Of a stretch of DNA of 64,000 bases, positions 23,587 through 35,309 are shown one piece after another. Source of the DNA: Epinephelus fuscoguttatus. Taxonomy: Eukaryota; Chordata; Actinopteri; Perciformes; Serranidae. Under the pieces are notes generated by a model. That model saw nothing but the letters and a program-made list of their open reading frames with translations, was not told the DNA's origin and made no database searches. The translations under genes were made by a program, and so were the position numbers. The stretch lies in contig NC_064754.1 in NCBI RefSeq assembly GCF_011397635.1, positions 33,964,043 to 34,028,042 of the forward strand, given 5' to 3'. Position 1 is the first letter of the stretch. Each line of letters starts with the position of its first letter.

Positions 23587-26266
23587 ATGGCCCAAGGCTA
23601 CAATTGGGACAGCATCACTCCAATCCCGTGGAACTCCTCCAGTGACTCATCATCTGGTGACTCGGATACGTCCAGTCTCCTGGGAGACACTGTAAGAAAC
23701 TGTATTCTGACCTAATCTAGTCTATTGTCTAACATGCAGATAAAAAGAAAATGTGTAGTCAGTGCACAGTCATAACACATAGTGTTAGAAACTGAAACAA
23801 TGGAGTCAAATTGAAGTTGTTTACATGATGTGGAGCAGTAGTCAGTAGTTACCGAGGCCCATCAGCCCGCTGCGGGAACCAGTCCCCCCACATGGCAGTG
23901 ATCCTGAGGTGAGTCTCTCTGACCCACCTCCAGCACCAGGTAAGCCTGTGGAAGCCGGCCCCTCTAAAGGACCTGTGGCTCCAGGTAAGCCTAAGTCGTT
24001 GCCAAATGGCCCCAAGCCAAGGTGGGTGCAAAATCTTTTTAGAATGAGAAAACAGGAAGGCAGCAACTGGCAGAAGAGGACAGCCAAACCTGAAGGTAAA
24101 TCTTCAGGTAAGCGCTTCCGTCCAAACACTTGATTTTGATTTCTAACTAAGATGATTTTGTTAATCACATTTATTTACATTTAGTTAGATTTATTTGAAT
24201 TGCATGCTTTTTACCAGCAACCTCCATCTACTGCCTCTAAAGTGTCCTGCTCTACACTCCACCACTAGTTTCTTAGATTCACTTCCAGTTTTAAACTCTG
24301 CATTCCAACTGCAGCAGCCGCCTGCTGCCTGACCCTCAACCTGCATGTTCTGGCAGACAGCTGCAGCCTTGCCGCCATCTACCTCCTTCAAGGTGTCCTG
24401 CTCCACAATACACCAATAACTTCTTACAAGAATTTTACATTTTGAAATGCATTCAAACTACACCTCAACCACAACCACCTCTGTCAACCTCCATCTAAAC
24501 CTGCAGCTGACGCCTCCACCTGCGGATTCTGACAGACAGTGTGGCGAAACCTCCAACAACAGCCTCTGCCAGAACCCTGCAGCTGCCGCCTCCACCTGTA
24601 GTTTCTGGCAGATAGCTGTCGCCAAACCTCAAACTAAGCCTCTGCTAGCAACATTCATCTGCCGCCTCACCTGCATGTTCTCGCAGATAGCTTGGCAAAA
24701 TGTCCATTTACAGCCTCTGCCATCAACCTGCAGCCACCACCCTCACCTGCAGATTATGGCAGAAAGCTCAGTTCTTCCATCTGCAGCCTCTGCAGCCTGC
24801 ATCTACAGCCACTGTCACAACCCTGCAGCCGCTGCCTCCACCTGCATGTTCTGACAGACAGCTTGGCAAAACCTACAACTAAGCCTTGGCAAACAACGTG
24901 TGCAGCTGCAGCCTCCACCTGCATATTCTGGCAGAGAGCTTAGCCAAGCCTCCATCTGCAGCCTCCGCTGAATCCTGCCCCCTTGCCATGTGAAGACCTC
25001 ATCTGACCAGGGACTGTCTATCTTACCTGAAGGGTTATATTTATGAATGCATCTCTGCTCTCTGGTCCCTGGTGCATTCATAAATATAACCTTTCAGGTA
25101 AGATAGACAATCATAGCTGTGTAATAATAGCATACCTGGGCTGATAAATTAAAGCCACCTTTCTGTTACATTCAGTTGACATCATCTTCTTCCTCTAACA
25201 GGTATTTCCACACTGGCAGATTGACAGCTCAGCTCCTCCATCTACAGCCTCTGCCATTAACCTGTGGCCCCCCACCTCCACCTGCAAACCCTTGCAAAAG
25301 CTTGGACAAATGTCCAACTAAAGACCGCCCCTGCAGATTCAGGCAGACAGCTCAGCTCCTCCATCTACAGCCTGTTAAGAACCTGCAGCCCCCACCTCCA
25401 TCTTCAGATTCTGACAGACAGCTTGACCAAACCTCAAACTAAGCCTTTTCCAGCAGAATGCAGCTGCAGCCTCCACCTGCAAATTCTTGCAAGAGCTTGA
25501 TTAAATGTCCAACTCAAGACTCTGCCATTAACCTGCAGCCACCGCCCCCCCATTGCAGATTCTGGCAGACAGCTCAGCTCCTCCATCTACAGCCTGTCAG
25601 CAGCCTGCAACCGCTACTGCCACCTGCAGGTTTTGAAAGACAGCTTCACCAAACCTCTATCTACAGCCTCTGCAACAGCCTGCAGCAATGACACCTCCAC
25701 CTGCAGGTTCTTGCAGACAGCTGTGACCAGACCTGCAACAACAGTCTCTGTCAGCAACCTGTAGCCCCTGTCTCCACCTGCAGATTCTGACAAACAGCTT
25801 GGCCAAACCTCCAACTAGAGCCTCTGTCAGCAGGCTGCTAGTGTTGCAGGTTTGGCCAATTCTTCATTTACAGCATCATCCAGAAATCTACGCTGCTGAA
25901 TCCTATGTTTTTGCCGTGTGAAGACCTCAGCTGACCAGGGACCAAAGATGCACCAGGGACCAGAGAGCAGAGATGCACTCATACATATAACCTTTCAGGT
26001 AAGATAGACAATCATAGCTGTGTAATAATAGCATACCTGGGCTGATAAATTAAAGCCACCTTTCTGTTACATTCAGTTGACATCATCTTCTTCCTCTAAC
26101 AGGTATTTCCAAATGTTGTGTGAAAGAGCACCCAGCCATCAACAGAAATCTGACATGCCAAGATGCTGAACTTCATCCACCAGAACGAGCTTTTCTTCTG
26201 CCAACTGGTTTGAGCTCATGGTCCTGTGGATCAGGCTGGTGCATAACACTGTGGAATATTTGGTAG
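23587..26266 (+). CDS. Candidate three-exon gene, unrecognised product
   Basis: I do not recognise this product. Proposed coding exons are 23587-23691, 23849-24107 and 26103-26266, giving 175 residues. Exon 1 starts with an ATG directly after a poly-T tract and CAG and reads MAQGYNWDSITPIPWNSSSD, then Ser/Asp-rich. Exon 2 is Pro/Gly-rich with two APGKP motifs and a basic end (PRWVQNLFRMRKQEG). It ends phase 1 at a perfect donor, TTCAG/GTAAGC. The third exon follows CTCTAACAG, stays in frame and has five Cys. The acceptor of exon 2 (GTCAGTAG) lacks a pyrimidine tract, so this junction is weak. If the last donor is not used, exon 2 stops at 24131. Composition suggests a disordered basic protein. 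The 2-kb last intron holds a VNTR and a duplicated exon/intron unit. Confidence 0.35.
24300..25880 (+). repeat. Degenerate VNTR of ~80-bp CCTGCAG/GGCAGACAGCT units
   Basis: About 1.5 kb is built from diverged units containing CACCTGCAGATTCTGGCAGA, CAGCTCAGCTCCTCCATCTA and CAGCCTCTGCCA..AACCTGCAG. Units vary in length, which gives several 60-135-codon frames rich in Leu, Gln, Pro and Cys that are compositional rather than genic. The array is split by the mini-intron-like segment at 25,097-25,201. Its sequence is rich in CTG/CAG trinucleotides and acceptor-like 'ctgcag' motifs. Confidence 0.8.
25015..25109. repeat. 37-bp near-perfect palindrome, 21-bp loop
   Basis: Arms 25015-25051 and 25073-25109 (TGTCTATCTTACCTGAA... 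and its inverse) match at 36 of 37 positions. The loop is TCTCTGCTCTCTGGTCCCTGG. The right arm carries a donor-like TTTCAG/GTAAGA and the left arm its inverted copy. Confidence 0.92.
25073..26111 (+). repeat. Direct duplication, 138 bp, 901 bp apart
   Basis: 25073-25210 and 25974-26111 are nearly identical. Each begins TGCA(T/C)TCATA(A/C)ATATAACC, has a donor-like CAG/GTAAGATAG, a 105-bp AT-rich stretch and an acceptor CTTCTTCCTCTAACAG/GTAT. The copies therefore look like the same small intron duplicated together with the VNTR exon between them. The repeat flanks sequence from 25211 to 25973 that belongs to the VNTR. Confidence 0.9.
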
Positions 26267-26994
26267 TGTCTTAGTGTCTAAACCATGAATTTCCAGTTAA
26301 CCTGATTTTTGAATGCATGTTAGACGTTATGAAACCTTTAGATGTTCTCAAGTGGAGACAGGGATGCTATATATCTGTGTAACTGAATATCTAAAAATAA
26401 TATGTAAAGTGCAAACTCTTTGTGCGTTTCTGCAGGCCCTGTTGGACTTAACAGACTTCCAGGAGCTGATTAAGGGCTGCGAGGACAATTCTATCCCCCA
26501 ACATTTTCTAACAGAGAAACTTATTTCACTTCCCCATGCAGAGACATCCGCCCTGCTCTGTATGAAAGTGTCCAGAGATTTTATCATGATTTGGCTCCAC
26601 ATCAGTAAATTTGGCTTGAATTGGTTTGAAAATGCTTGTCTGTCTGTCACTTTCTTACAAGTCATCAGTGTCTGCTGACTACAGTTAGTATGTCACTACA
26701 AAGAGTCTTGAGTTTCAATTCCCAATAAGCCATCAGCAAAAGCTCATCAGTCATCTGCAATTATAAAACATGTTAATGAAGTATTAATAACAGATTCGTA
26801 TAGTAATCCATTGATTTTGCAGTGGTAAATGTTATAAAATTGATTAGAAATTGATTTTGTTTTTGATGGCCTGCAGCCCCTTTCCAGAAGGTCAAACATT
26901 TATCTTCCTGATAAAAGGAAGGACAAAAGGAATTCCAAATATAACGTCATTCAGATCAGATGTAGTTTCATGATACTGAAATCACAGTTTGGGG

Positions 26995-27190
26995 CTCTCC
27001 TGATGTTCTGTGTCTTCTGTGTGTAGAGCAAGTGTCACAAAGTGCTTCACAATTGAAGACAAAAAACAAATAAAAGACAGCACAACAGATACAACATGCA
27101 GACATAAAACATGCCAGAAACATACAAATTATGAAATGAAGTGACATACTAAAAACTAAATAAAGGACCTGCAGTCCAACAGGAGAGAGC
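26995..27190 (-). repeat. LINE/SINE-type 3' tail, inverted
   Basis: Read on the minus strand the block contains TGTGAAGCACTTTGTGACAC preceded by a T-rich UTR ('tgtctgcatgttgtatctg...tcttttatttg'), the 3' end style of L2-like elements. No coding sequence remains. Confidence 0.5.
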
Positions 27191-27989
27191 TCCAAAGTTT
27201 AGGTTTAGTGATGACCTCAAAAGGACCTTTTGATTATTTTCGTAGTTCTCTCAGGAGTTCTCATGCACTGTCAGCACCCCTGCAGCTTCTCCTCAACAGC
27301 ACCCAGTGGATTCTCTTCCTTGATTTTCTCCTGCACATCTGCCTCCTGGTTTTTGACCTCATCTTACATCTCCAGTTCCTGGTTCAAACTCAAACTTGAA
27401 CTGACCTGCTATATTAATGTTAGCTGGCATGGCATTAATGGAGGCTGGGGTGGTACATCAGAGATACTGAACTGAAAATACTGTTGAGCCTGAATCATTC
27501 TGACCTCTTTTTTCACTTTGAGCTGTTATAAAGACGGCATTTCCATAGGCTCTGACCTGGCACATGCACATGAAGGAGGGATTGTTCACAAGACTGACCA
27601 GGACTGGAGCAACCGTATTGTGGTTGGATGAAAGAAAACAGCAATTTTGCAATTACCAAGTTATTTTTAATATGCACTTTATTGCATGAGCTAGCAGCCA
27701 ACTTGGAGTTGATATTGAGTCGGTATTAGCTATGAACCCAGACTAAATGTTGACACACAGTCTTGGCACATTAATAAAATCAATGAAAATATCCCTTGTT
27801 ACCACATCACTTCATGCAAGTAACATTAACGGTAATGTTATTTTAACAATGAATTAATATTGAGATGAAGGGCCAATAATAAAGAAAACGACAGATTTTG
27901 GCTAACATAACACAAACACAAGTAAATTTAGCACGCAAACTTGCTTAACACATTAGCCATTGAGAGAGTTGTGGAACCACTTGAAAGTA

Positions 27990-28299
27990 TATCATTATTA
28001 AAACAGCAGTCATTCATGACACAGCAATAAATGACCACTATGTGTTCATATTTACCTGTGAACGGGTCACTGATGCTCCTATTATGGAATTCCTGGTCGC
28101 ATATGCAATGTGCTATCCCACCACTACAGGGCACGTGACCAACCTTCTTGACCAATGTGTGTCTCTACTCTGGTATTGTATTCAGATTTTTTCCTACGTG
28201 CTGTGTGAAATGCAAGATAGGTTAGAGTAGCTTTAATCAAAAAAAAAAAAATAATCGCTAGATCATTCGCTAGAAAAATAATTGTTTGGGACAGCCCTA
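27990..28299 (-). mobile_element. hAT-type non-autonomous element, one end seen
   Basis: On the minus strand the end reads TAGGGCTGTCCCAAACAATT and then ATTTTTCTAGCGAATGATCT. This terminal pattern (TAGGGCTGTCCCAAAC) is common in fish hAT elements. It is followed by 'cttgcatttcacacagcacg', a frequent neighbour. The other end could not be placed. Confidence 0.5.
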
Positions 28300-28309
28300 A
28301 AGGGGATGC

Positions 28310-30600
28310 AAAAGAGTCCAGTGTCTCTGTCAAATTGACCAAGAGATGTCACTTCAGTCAGTGTTGGTTGGCTGATAACTACAAGTTTGAAAATGAAAAA
28401 TGATCTGGGACTGTTGTGTAGTCAGAGAGAAGTTTACCAGATCTGTGTAAGCCGGTTCTGGCCAAATAAAATTCTTTCTTAATAAAAAACAATATATGAT
28501 CTTCAAAAAGGCATTTTCAAAAGAGTCCTGGAAAAAGGCAGATGTCTGTCACATAAGGTTAATAATGTATACTATGAGTGGATTAGGAGGCTATGTCAAT
28601 GCTGTATGCACCACTTACGAGAAACAGCCAAACAGGCACAAAGAGTGGAGGAGCAGCAGGTCCCTCATCATCTCCTGTGTTACTGAGGACGTGAGACAAG
28701 GTGGGTTTACATAGTGGAAACTTAAAGGTCTTCTGAGCAATCATTTCAAGCACTTTCAACTGAAAGGAGCTTAGCAACACGACTATGAAGTAGTCTGTTT
28801 TAGGCTATAAGCAAAAAAAAAAAAAAAATAGAAAATAAAAAATTGCATGAGATAGTGATGGATTAAGAGAGGGAGCTGGAGGGCCTGAGGTCCATGGAGA
28901 CTGCTTATGCATAGGGCCCAGCATTTTGGTGCTACGCCCCTGCATATGCTCAGAATGTTCTCCTGGGTGCTGTCAGTGTCATCCATAACATCTTTCCCAA
29001 TTCATTACCTATGGAGCAGCTCCAGACTTTAAACATTTTGAGTTTTAACACTGTAGTTTTGGGATTTGGGAGAGAGTTGTTCATATTTACTAATATTTTT
29101 GGACCGTCTTAGACCATGGAAATTACATATGAATTTTGAAAATGTGCGACTCCCCTTTGAGTCAGTGCACAACGGCAGTACATGCACGCGCGCACACACA
29201 CACACACACACACCCTCCTCTTCCACTATACACTATTTCACCATGTTTAATCTAATATTCATACTCAATGCACTTCGCAGTACCACTGACCACTTACGCT
29301 CCATGTTTGTACATAAGCTCTCACAATATCAGTTTTCAGATAGAATCATTATGAATGTTTCCTTGTCAAATAGATGTTCTCTATAGGCAAGGTCCTCACA
29401 ACCTCACAGTCTTCTGTGCACAAGCACATTTGCAATTTTGTGTGAGCCCACACATTTCACACTTGGGTTCTGCAGCAATTGTGGCCTCTAGCAGGAAATT
29501 ATCACCAAGACAAGTGACACCTACAATGTAGGACACATTTAAGTCTATATTTATTTATTTATTTATTTATCGGCTCAGAACTTTCACATTCAAAAGGTCC
29601 CATCTCTTATCACAAGCTGAAAGGCTTGTGAAATCACTGGTCAAATTTAGGTAGACTATCAGTCAAAAGGATAACGACTTCTCCCATTTTCTGTACTTAC
29701 GATGTACAGTAGTTTTACCTGTGAAGCAGAACTTTCTGACCCCTCTTCTGTGTTTGCATATTTTATTTGTTTATTGCATAGAAGAAGGAACAAACTACCA
29801 ATGACATTATTGCAAAGAACTCTCAAAAATTAGGGAATGCTTAATATTCAGGGTGGGTAACAACTGACTGCAAATTGCAATGAGTTATTTAGACTGATGG
29901 TGTCTGTAAGTGGGTTCTGAGTGACATCTGCGACATACTGTGTATCAGTTTTGTGATTATGCATAATGTTCGCTAGTACCATATTACAAAAATTGTGACC
30001 TCAGTTCTGTTGCTTTGGCATTTAAAATGCTGAACCCTCAGTTAGAGTCAGTTTGTCTAGGTTGTGATGGATTTTAAAATTGTTCCCTCTAGCCAGACCG
30101 TTGTTTGCATTGACAACATTAATAGTATACTACTTGCGTGGACAGTGACAGAAACTGCTAATTGGCATTGTAATTAACAAAACAGCCTAGTTGTATGGCT
30201 CTGAGTAAATTGGCTTGCCTGCAGTTGCACCTTGTCCTCACTGATGTCTCTGAAATCAGACATGAAGCTTGGGGTTTTACCATTGGTTAGTGAGTCAAGA
30301 TGAAACGGCAACGGCCCATTTCTTTGTCTGGTAAAAGTAAACCACATTTCCACACACACACATTCAGAGGAGGCAAGTGTGAAAGTGCATCAGCAAAATG
30401 TTTGTCTTTGTGTGTGTGTGTGTGTGTGTGTGTGGTATGGTTATTTGATATTTGGTGAGCAGTTTGGGACTGGCTATATAAGTCTTGGAAATTCACTGAC
30501 ATCCCACTGTCTGGTCAAAACTTTTGATCTGAGGGGTCGTCAACGCATTCTTCTCGGAAAAACTGGTGAGCTCAAAACTTTATGACTATGAAAGTTTATG
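28310..30600. other. Intergenic; microsatellites, no gene seen
   Basis: The region holds short frames only. A (CA)n run lies at about 29188-29213, an (ATTT)n run at about 29548-29570 and a (GT)n run at about 30408-30434. Around 28850-28935 lies a fragment ('tgatggattaag...agggcccagcattttggtgctacgcccc') resembling the ends of known fish repeats. The promoter of the ART gene should lie at its right edge, but I see no clear TATA box. Confidence 0.45.
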
Positions 30601-30672
30601 GGACAACTATCATCTTCCGCATTTTTATGTTATGTGTGTGTAAATTCAGAAGCTGTTTGCCCACCTGCAGTG

Positions 30673-32115
30673 ATGAAGGGTAACAAGCTGACCTGTGTTT
30701 CACTGTGTTTGTTCCTTTGCTGGATGCTGCCTGTAGGCTCGAAGAAGGTGAGTGGTTTATTCCACCTGGTTAAATCTAAACATTGTGAATATCTCTGGAT
30801 GTTGGTAAAACTTGAAAAATGTGAACACAGTATCAACACATATACATTGAATGTGTTGCTTACCCTGGATGCTGATTTGAAAACTTCAAGTCAGAAAAAG
30901 GTTCAACATTAAATGTTCTTGTTTTATCGATCAAGCACATGAACAATCCAGGAACTAATCTGGGAGCCCATGACTAGCAGTATGATATATGCTATATGGT
31001 AGTGTCAAGGACAATGATATTCACAACGGGACCTGGTGGTTTTCAGTTATACTGAATGTCTTAGCTTCAAAGGCATTAGTCATCAAAAAGTATGCTGAAC
31101 TTTATCAAACTATGCAAGTGAGTTTGTTGTTATGCATGTTATTTATGTTGTACGTTGCGTGTAAATGTAAAATGCACATTCCATGGAGACAAATTTGCCC
31201 TTTGGGAACAATGAAAAAAAATCTCATTTTTCCTTAGCCCAGATTTCTCTACAGACACTCATGCGCAGTGGTACAAACTGCATCAAACTCATGACCTTTC
31301 CTCTCATCTTTTCATACCCTCCCCTCTAGATCAGTTTTATCGTCAGTCTACCAGAGGCAAACTCAGGCATCCAAATGAGCATGGTTGAAGATGCTGTGGA
31401 TGACATGTACTTTGGCTGCAACGAGACAATGGCAAAAATGGTCAAGGACAAATACTTTCAAAAGGAGAACAAGGGAATATTTAAAGACGTCTGGAAAAAG
31501 GCAGAAAGCTGTGCCAATCATAATCTCAAAAATAAAGACACAGGGGATGAGGCTTTAACTAAAGAGCACATGCAGGCAATCTGTGTTTATACATCTGGTT
31601 ATAAAGGGTTTCATCAGATCTTCAATGATGCAGTCCGGACCAACAGAAAAGTCTATGGCACTTCCTTTCCATTTCACTCCTTACAATTCTGGCTGACATC
31701 GGCTGTAAAGATCCTCAGTGAAAATAATAACTGTCACATTACGTACCGCAGAAGCAAAGTTGTGTTTACTGGCAATGTCAACCAAATGATTCGGTTTGGT
31801 TCCTTTACCTCCAGCTCTAAAGATCCAGGACTGTCCCAATTTGGTTGGAAGACCTGCTTTAAAATTATGACCTGTTTAGGTGCTTACCTGAAAAAATATC
31901 CACACCTAGGAAAGAAAGAGGAAGCGGATGAGAAAGAGGTGCTCATCCCCCCCTATGAGATTTTCAAGATAACTGGGAAAAAGAAGGATGCATCTGTAAA
32001 AGGTCTAGAAGACTGTGAAGTTGTGTATATCCTGCAAAGTGTAGGGCTTCAAAGCAATTTAAACTGCATGCTGTGTACCAAAATAAAGACCAAAGGTTTC
32101 TTTAACTTTAAGTAA
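30673..32115 (+). CDS. Ecto-ADP-ribosyltransferase (arginine-specific type)
   Basis: The enzyme transfers ADP-ribose from NAD+ to arginine of target proteins at the cell surface or outside the cell. Exon 1 (30673-30747, 25 codons) encodes a signal peptide, LTCVSLCLFLCWMLPVGS. Its start follows an acceptor CTGCAG two bases before the ATG, so an untranslated exon lies upstream. Exon 2 (31330-32115) carries the whole domain, the usual layout of vertebrate ART genes; total 286 residues. The R-S-E triad is present: YR at about 164-165 (HITYRRSKV), the FTSSS motif at about 184-188 and EKEVLIPPYE with the ExE at 226-228. Cysteines of the family (YFGCN, NNNCHITY, KTCFK, DCEVVY) are kept. The C-terminus (KGFFNFK) has no hydrophobic tail, so a secreted rather than GPI-anchored form is likely. 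A polyadenylation signal AATAAA is at about 32364. Confidence 0.9.
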
Positions 32116-32594
32116 AAGTAAAAGTCCACATAACCCTTCTAAAATCCGAGCTCATTACAATATATCCATACATTCTCCTCAATCCCTAAATTCAGGCTTG
32201 GAGGCTCTTTGATTATTGTGGACTCAAGTTTTCATACTTCCCCAGCATACTGTACAACATGTGCAACAACTTGTTACAGTTTCTAAAAGGCTTTTTTTAT
32301 GTGTTCTTGCATTTATCAGCATTTCTATGTGAAACAAATATTTGTTTTTTTTTTCTGAATGAAATAAATACATTTTTTAAACATCAACATTTGTTTTGTC
32401 TTCCTTGATGAACAGCAGTGGATTATTTACCAACAAGCTGATAAAGGTAAATATCATTTACTGTTTAATACGCCTCTCTTTGCTGCACAATTCTGGATTT
32501 CATCAGAATTAACCCTTTGAAACCTGAGCAAATTGGCTTGGTTTCTTTCAAAAACATGGGAAGAAGGCAAAATTACCCAGAAAATTAGAAATTA

Positions 32595-32599
<5 letters not shown>

Positions 32600-32636
<37 letters not shown>

Positions 32637-32640
32637 AAAT
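32600..32640 (+). repeat. (AAAT)n microsatellite
   Basis: A run of AAATAAATAAAT units in the 3' flank of the ART gene. Confidence 0.9.
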
Positions 32641-33479
32641 AAAAAAGTAGTAAAAAATAAATTTAAAAAAAAGGACAAAAAAAGTTGAGGAAATGACCTG
32701 GAAAGGGAGCTTAAAAATGATGATAATTCTGTAATATAATCATAATTTTAAATATTTAATAATGCATTTATAGAGGCTGGGAATTCCAACTTGTAATGGA
32801 TTGCAGGGTAAGACTGCAGACCCACTGTTTTGGCATCGCTACACCTACTGAATACTGTGCATCTCCTCCAGCTGGGGTGCATGATGAGTCACTGAAATAT
32901 CAAACCAGTGCAGCTGAGGAAATAAACTTGGTGGCTGTGAGAAAATGCCTGTCAGCCAGTGCAGCGCTGTACACCTCGCTGTATGCTCACACCACAATTC
33001 AAAGTTAGCCCCACCTCCCCAGCTCAACGATTCCTCTTGGATGCTGTTTATGATCTAACACCTGATTGCTACTTTTTTTTATAGAGTCCGTCCCTGACAC
33101 TATGCATATTGTCATTGGTTCAGGGGAGAATGCACCACTGCCCAAAGACTGACACCCAGCAAAATAAGAAAATATAGGCAGAGAGTGGGATCCCTGCAGA
33201 TACACACATCACCATACACCTTGAATAATGATTGAGAGGATATTTTAATATTTGTCTACACATCATTTTTAAGGAAAATCCTGCTCATTCTGCCTTTAAA
33301 TAAAAGGTAATGTATTTTATTTTCTTGAACATACTGAGGCAAAACTTAGAATAAAAGCAGTGAAGAGTTTCACAGTTTCATAAAGACCTGTGTACACCCC
33401 ATTCCAATGAAGGATTGAATTGTGGATATCCGGTATGTTGGAATTATTGATTTTATTTTTTAACTTAAAGCACACACAA

Positions 33480-34208
33480 AAATATCTAGGGGATATGTAT
33501 TTAAAAAAGTTTGTATCCCGACTTTGTGGGCTTGTCCTTCATATACTGCTTCATACTGATGTGGGCTTTGCTGGCGACCATCCGCTCATCAGTGGACAGA
33601 TTATTGTATGGCTGGAAATGGGCTTTGGGCGCACACCATCTCTGTGTACAGGGGCTCTATCTTGAAATGTCTGTCATACCCAGCAGTGTTCCTTTTCTTT
33701 GCATTTTCTTCATCTTCTTTTGGGTTGATGAAGTGACCACAAAATTGCCTCAAAGCAGTCCCGTGACATCTTTTCACTGGGGAAGGGGAAGGTGTACAGC
33801 CATTTCTTCGTCCAGTAATCTGATCTGTGGTGGACTGTCACAAGGCCAGTGAAAATGAGCTAAAGCTAAAAATGTATAAAAGTCCTTCACTGTGAGCACT
33901 TCCCACTTGAAACGCATCCCGGCTTGCTTTCTTTTGGCAGCGTTGGCATTTGTTTTTCAATTATTTTTCTGACAACAGAAGCAGAGAAGAAAAGCTGGAA
34001 GATGGGAGACCATGCTGTGGTGGTGTCAAATGTGGGTCCAGGGTTCCTGGCCGGCATGTATCTGGGAGGGTCAGGTTTGATGTCCTCCTCCTCTCTGTCA
34101 TGCCACCTGTCCTCCTCCTCACTCTCTGTAGGTGTCAACCTCCTTTTTCCAGGCCTTTTGCTAGCTGGAGAAGAAGTTCCCCGAGAGGAGCGTCCTCTCT
34201 TCCACTGA
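33480..34208 (-). pseudogene. piggyBac-like transposase (PGBD-type) remnant
   Basis: On the minus strand the first part reads SEEEDRWHDREEEDIKPDPP, then RYMPARNPGPTFDTTTAW and SPIFQLFFSASVVRKIIEKQ. This is the start of the piggyBac transposase domain (P-x-x-P-G-P...W-S-P...FQLFF). Further on, in broken frames, are [46 protein letters not shown] and, after stops, [13 protein letters not shown]. The order is that of the family, but stops and frameshifts occur after about residue 85. The strongest plus-strand frame (33511-33852) is a shadow. No TTAA-bounded ends were matched with confidence. Confidence 0.78.
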
Positions 34209-34485
34209 GTGGTGGGGGGAGGGGCTGCTGGGCATGACTGAGGTGTTAACTGTGGGGGTTGTAAAACTCCTGGGGGGTATTCCAGGTAAGAGGTTCAACA
34301 AACTCTGAGTCTAATCCTGTACTCTGAGTTGACTTACCCTGAGCTGGGAAACTCTGAGTATCCGGTTCCAGAACAGCTGATTTGAATTAGTTCAGTCAAC
34401 TCTGAGTAGGTACACCTTGAGTTAAGCGCGTGCACAACCACAATAAAAAGCCATTATCAATGGAGCCCTGATACCTCGATTCACC

Positions 34486-34576
34486 ATGGCAACCGCAGAG
34501 AAAAAGCGATCAATTTATTTTACACTTGTGGAACTGGAGGTGCTCATGAACGCCTATAGCGAATATGAGCCAACAC
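34486..34576 (+). pseudogene. Myb/SANT-like first exon of the Harbinger element
   Basis: From ATG 34486 the frame reads MATAEKKRSIYFTLVELEVL, then MNAYSEYEPT, and reaches a consensus donor GTAAGT at 34577. This is the first helix of the Myb/SANT-like partner protein that binds the element ends together with the transposase. Later exons are absent within the element. Confidence 0.65.
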
Positions 34577-34889
34577 GTAAGTTTGAATGCACTAGTCCAT
34601 TAATTTAATAGCATAGGCCTACATGTTAGTTGCAGTATGTTGTGATGTATAGTCTGTCACTTTAAGATAAAAGGCTAGTTAATGTACCTGAACATTAATG
34701 CTGTGGAAGGACTTCCTATTAACATAGTCCCCCTCATTTTCTGCTGGAGCAGTCATGGGTGTTTGGGTGCCATCTATTCACCCTGAGACGTTGGGAAGCC
34801 CTGTAAAATAATAGCTAATTACTGATCTCAGTCTGAGTTTGCAGCAGAATGTCCCTAACATAATCCTAACATAATCTTAAATATAATAT

Positions 34890-35309
34890 AGAATACAGAA
34901 TATATATATTAACTGATTTCTACATTGGCTACATGCAATCCTGTGGAATTCCTCTTTTACGTTCCTAAGAGGTTTGTGTCCAGGGAACACCACCATTATG
35001 GGCAGCAGGCGTTTCAGAGCTAGTGTCACCTTTCTGACAGCTCTAGACACTATGGCCTGTCCAATGTGTTCTGCATCACCAATATCATATAAAAAGCTAC
35101 CGTTCTGATGAGAGCGCACGCCTGCGGTGTGTCAGATTTGATATGTGTGGCAGATAAATGATTGAGTCCAATGAAAAACAGTACCATTCAAACAGATATT
35201 CATTGGGGAATGACAGCACATCTAAAAGGGGTCTGAAGATCCTCTCCTGGCGTAAAGCATTGTGAATTAATTCTGCCTCGGTATTGATCGGATTTCCTAC
35301 ATTCAACAA
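34890..35309 (-). pseudogene. HARBI1-like transposase, N-terminal half, frameshifted
   Basis: The minus-strand frames join as NALRQERIFRPLLDVLSFPN, EYLFEWYCFSLDSIIYL and NLTHRRRALSSE, then in another frame GSFLYDIGDAEHIGQAIVSR and RLLPIMVVFPGHKPLR, ending VKEEFHRIA. This matches the N-terminal helical region of HARBI1-like transposases. Between SSE and GSFLYDIGDAEH about ten residues are lost and the frame changes. The DDE catalytic exon is not present. The strand is opposite to the Myb-like exon, as in intact elements. Confidence 0.75.

Noticed and set aside
24447..25691. Several overlapping frames of 60-135 codons rich in Leu, Gln and Pro
   Set aside because: They are different frames of one CTG/CAG-rich VNTR, and each is interrupted when units change length.
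33511..33852. 113-codon plus-strand frame
   Set aside because: The minus strand carries piggyBac transposase motifs across the same bases, so this is its shadow.
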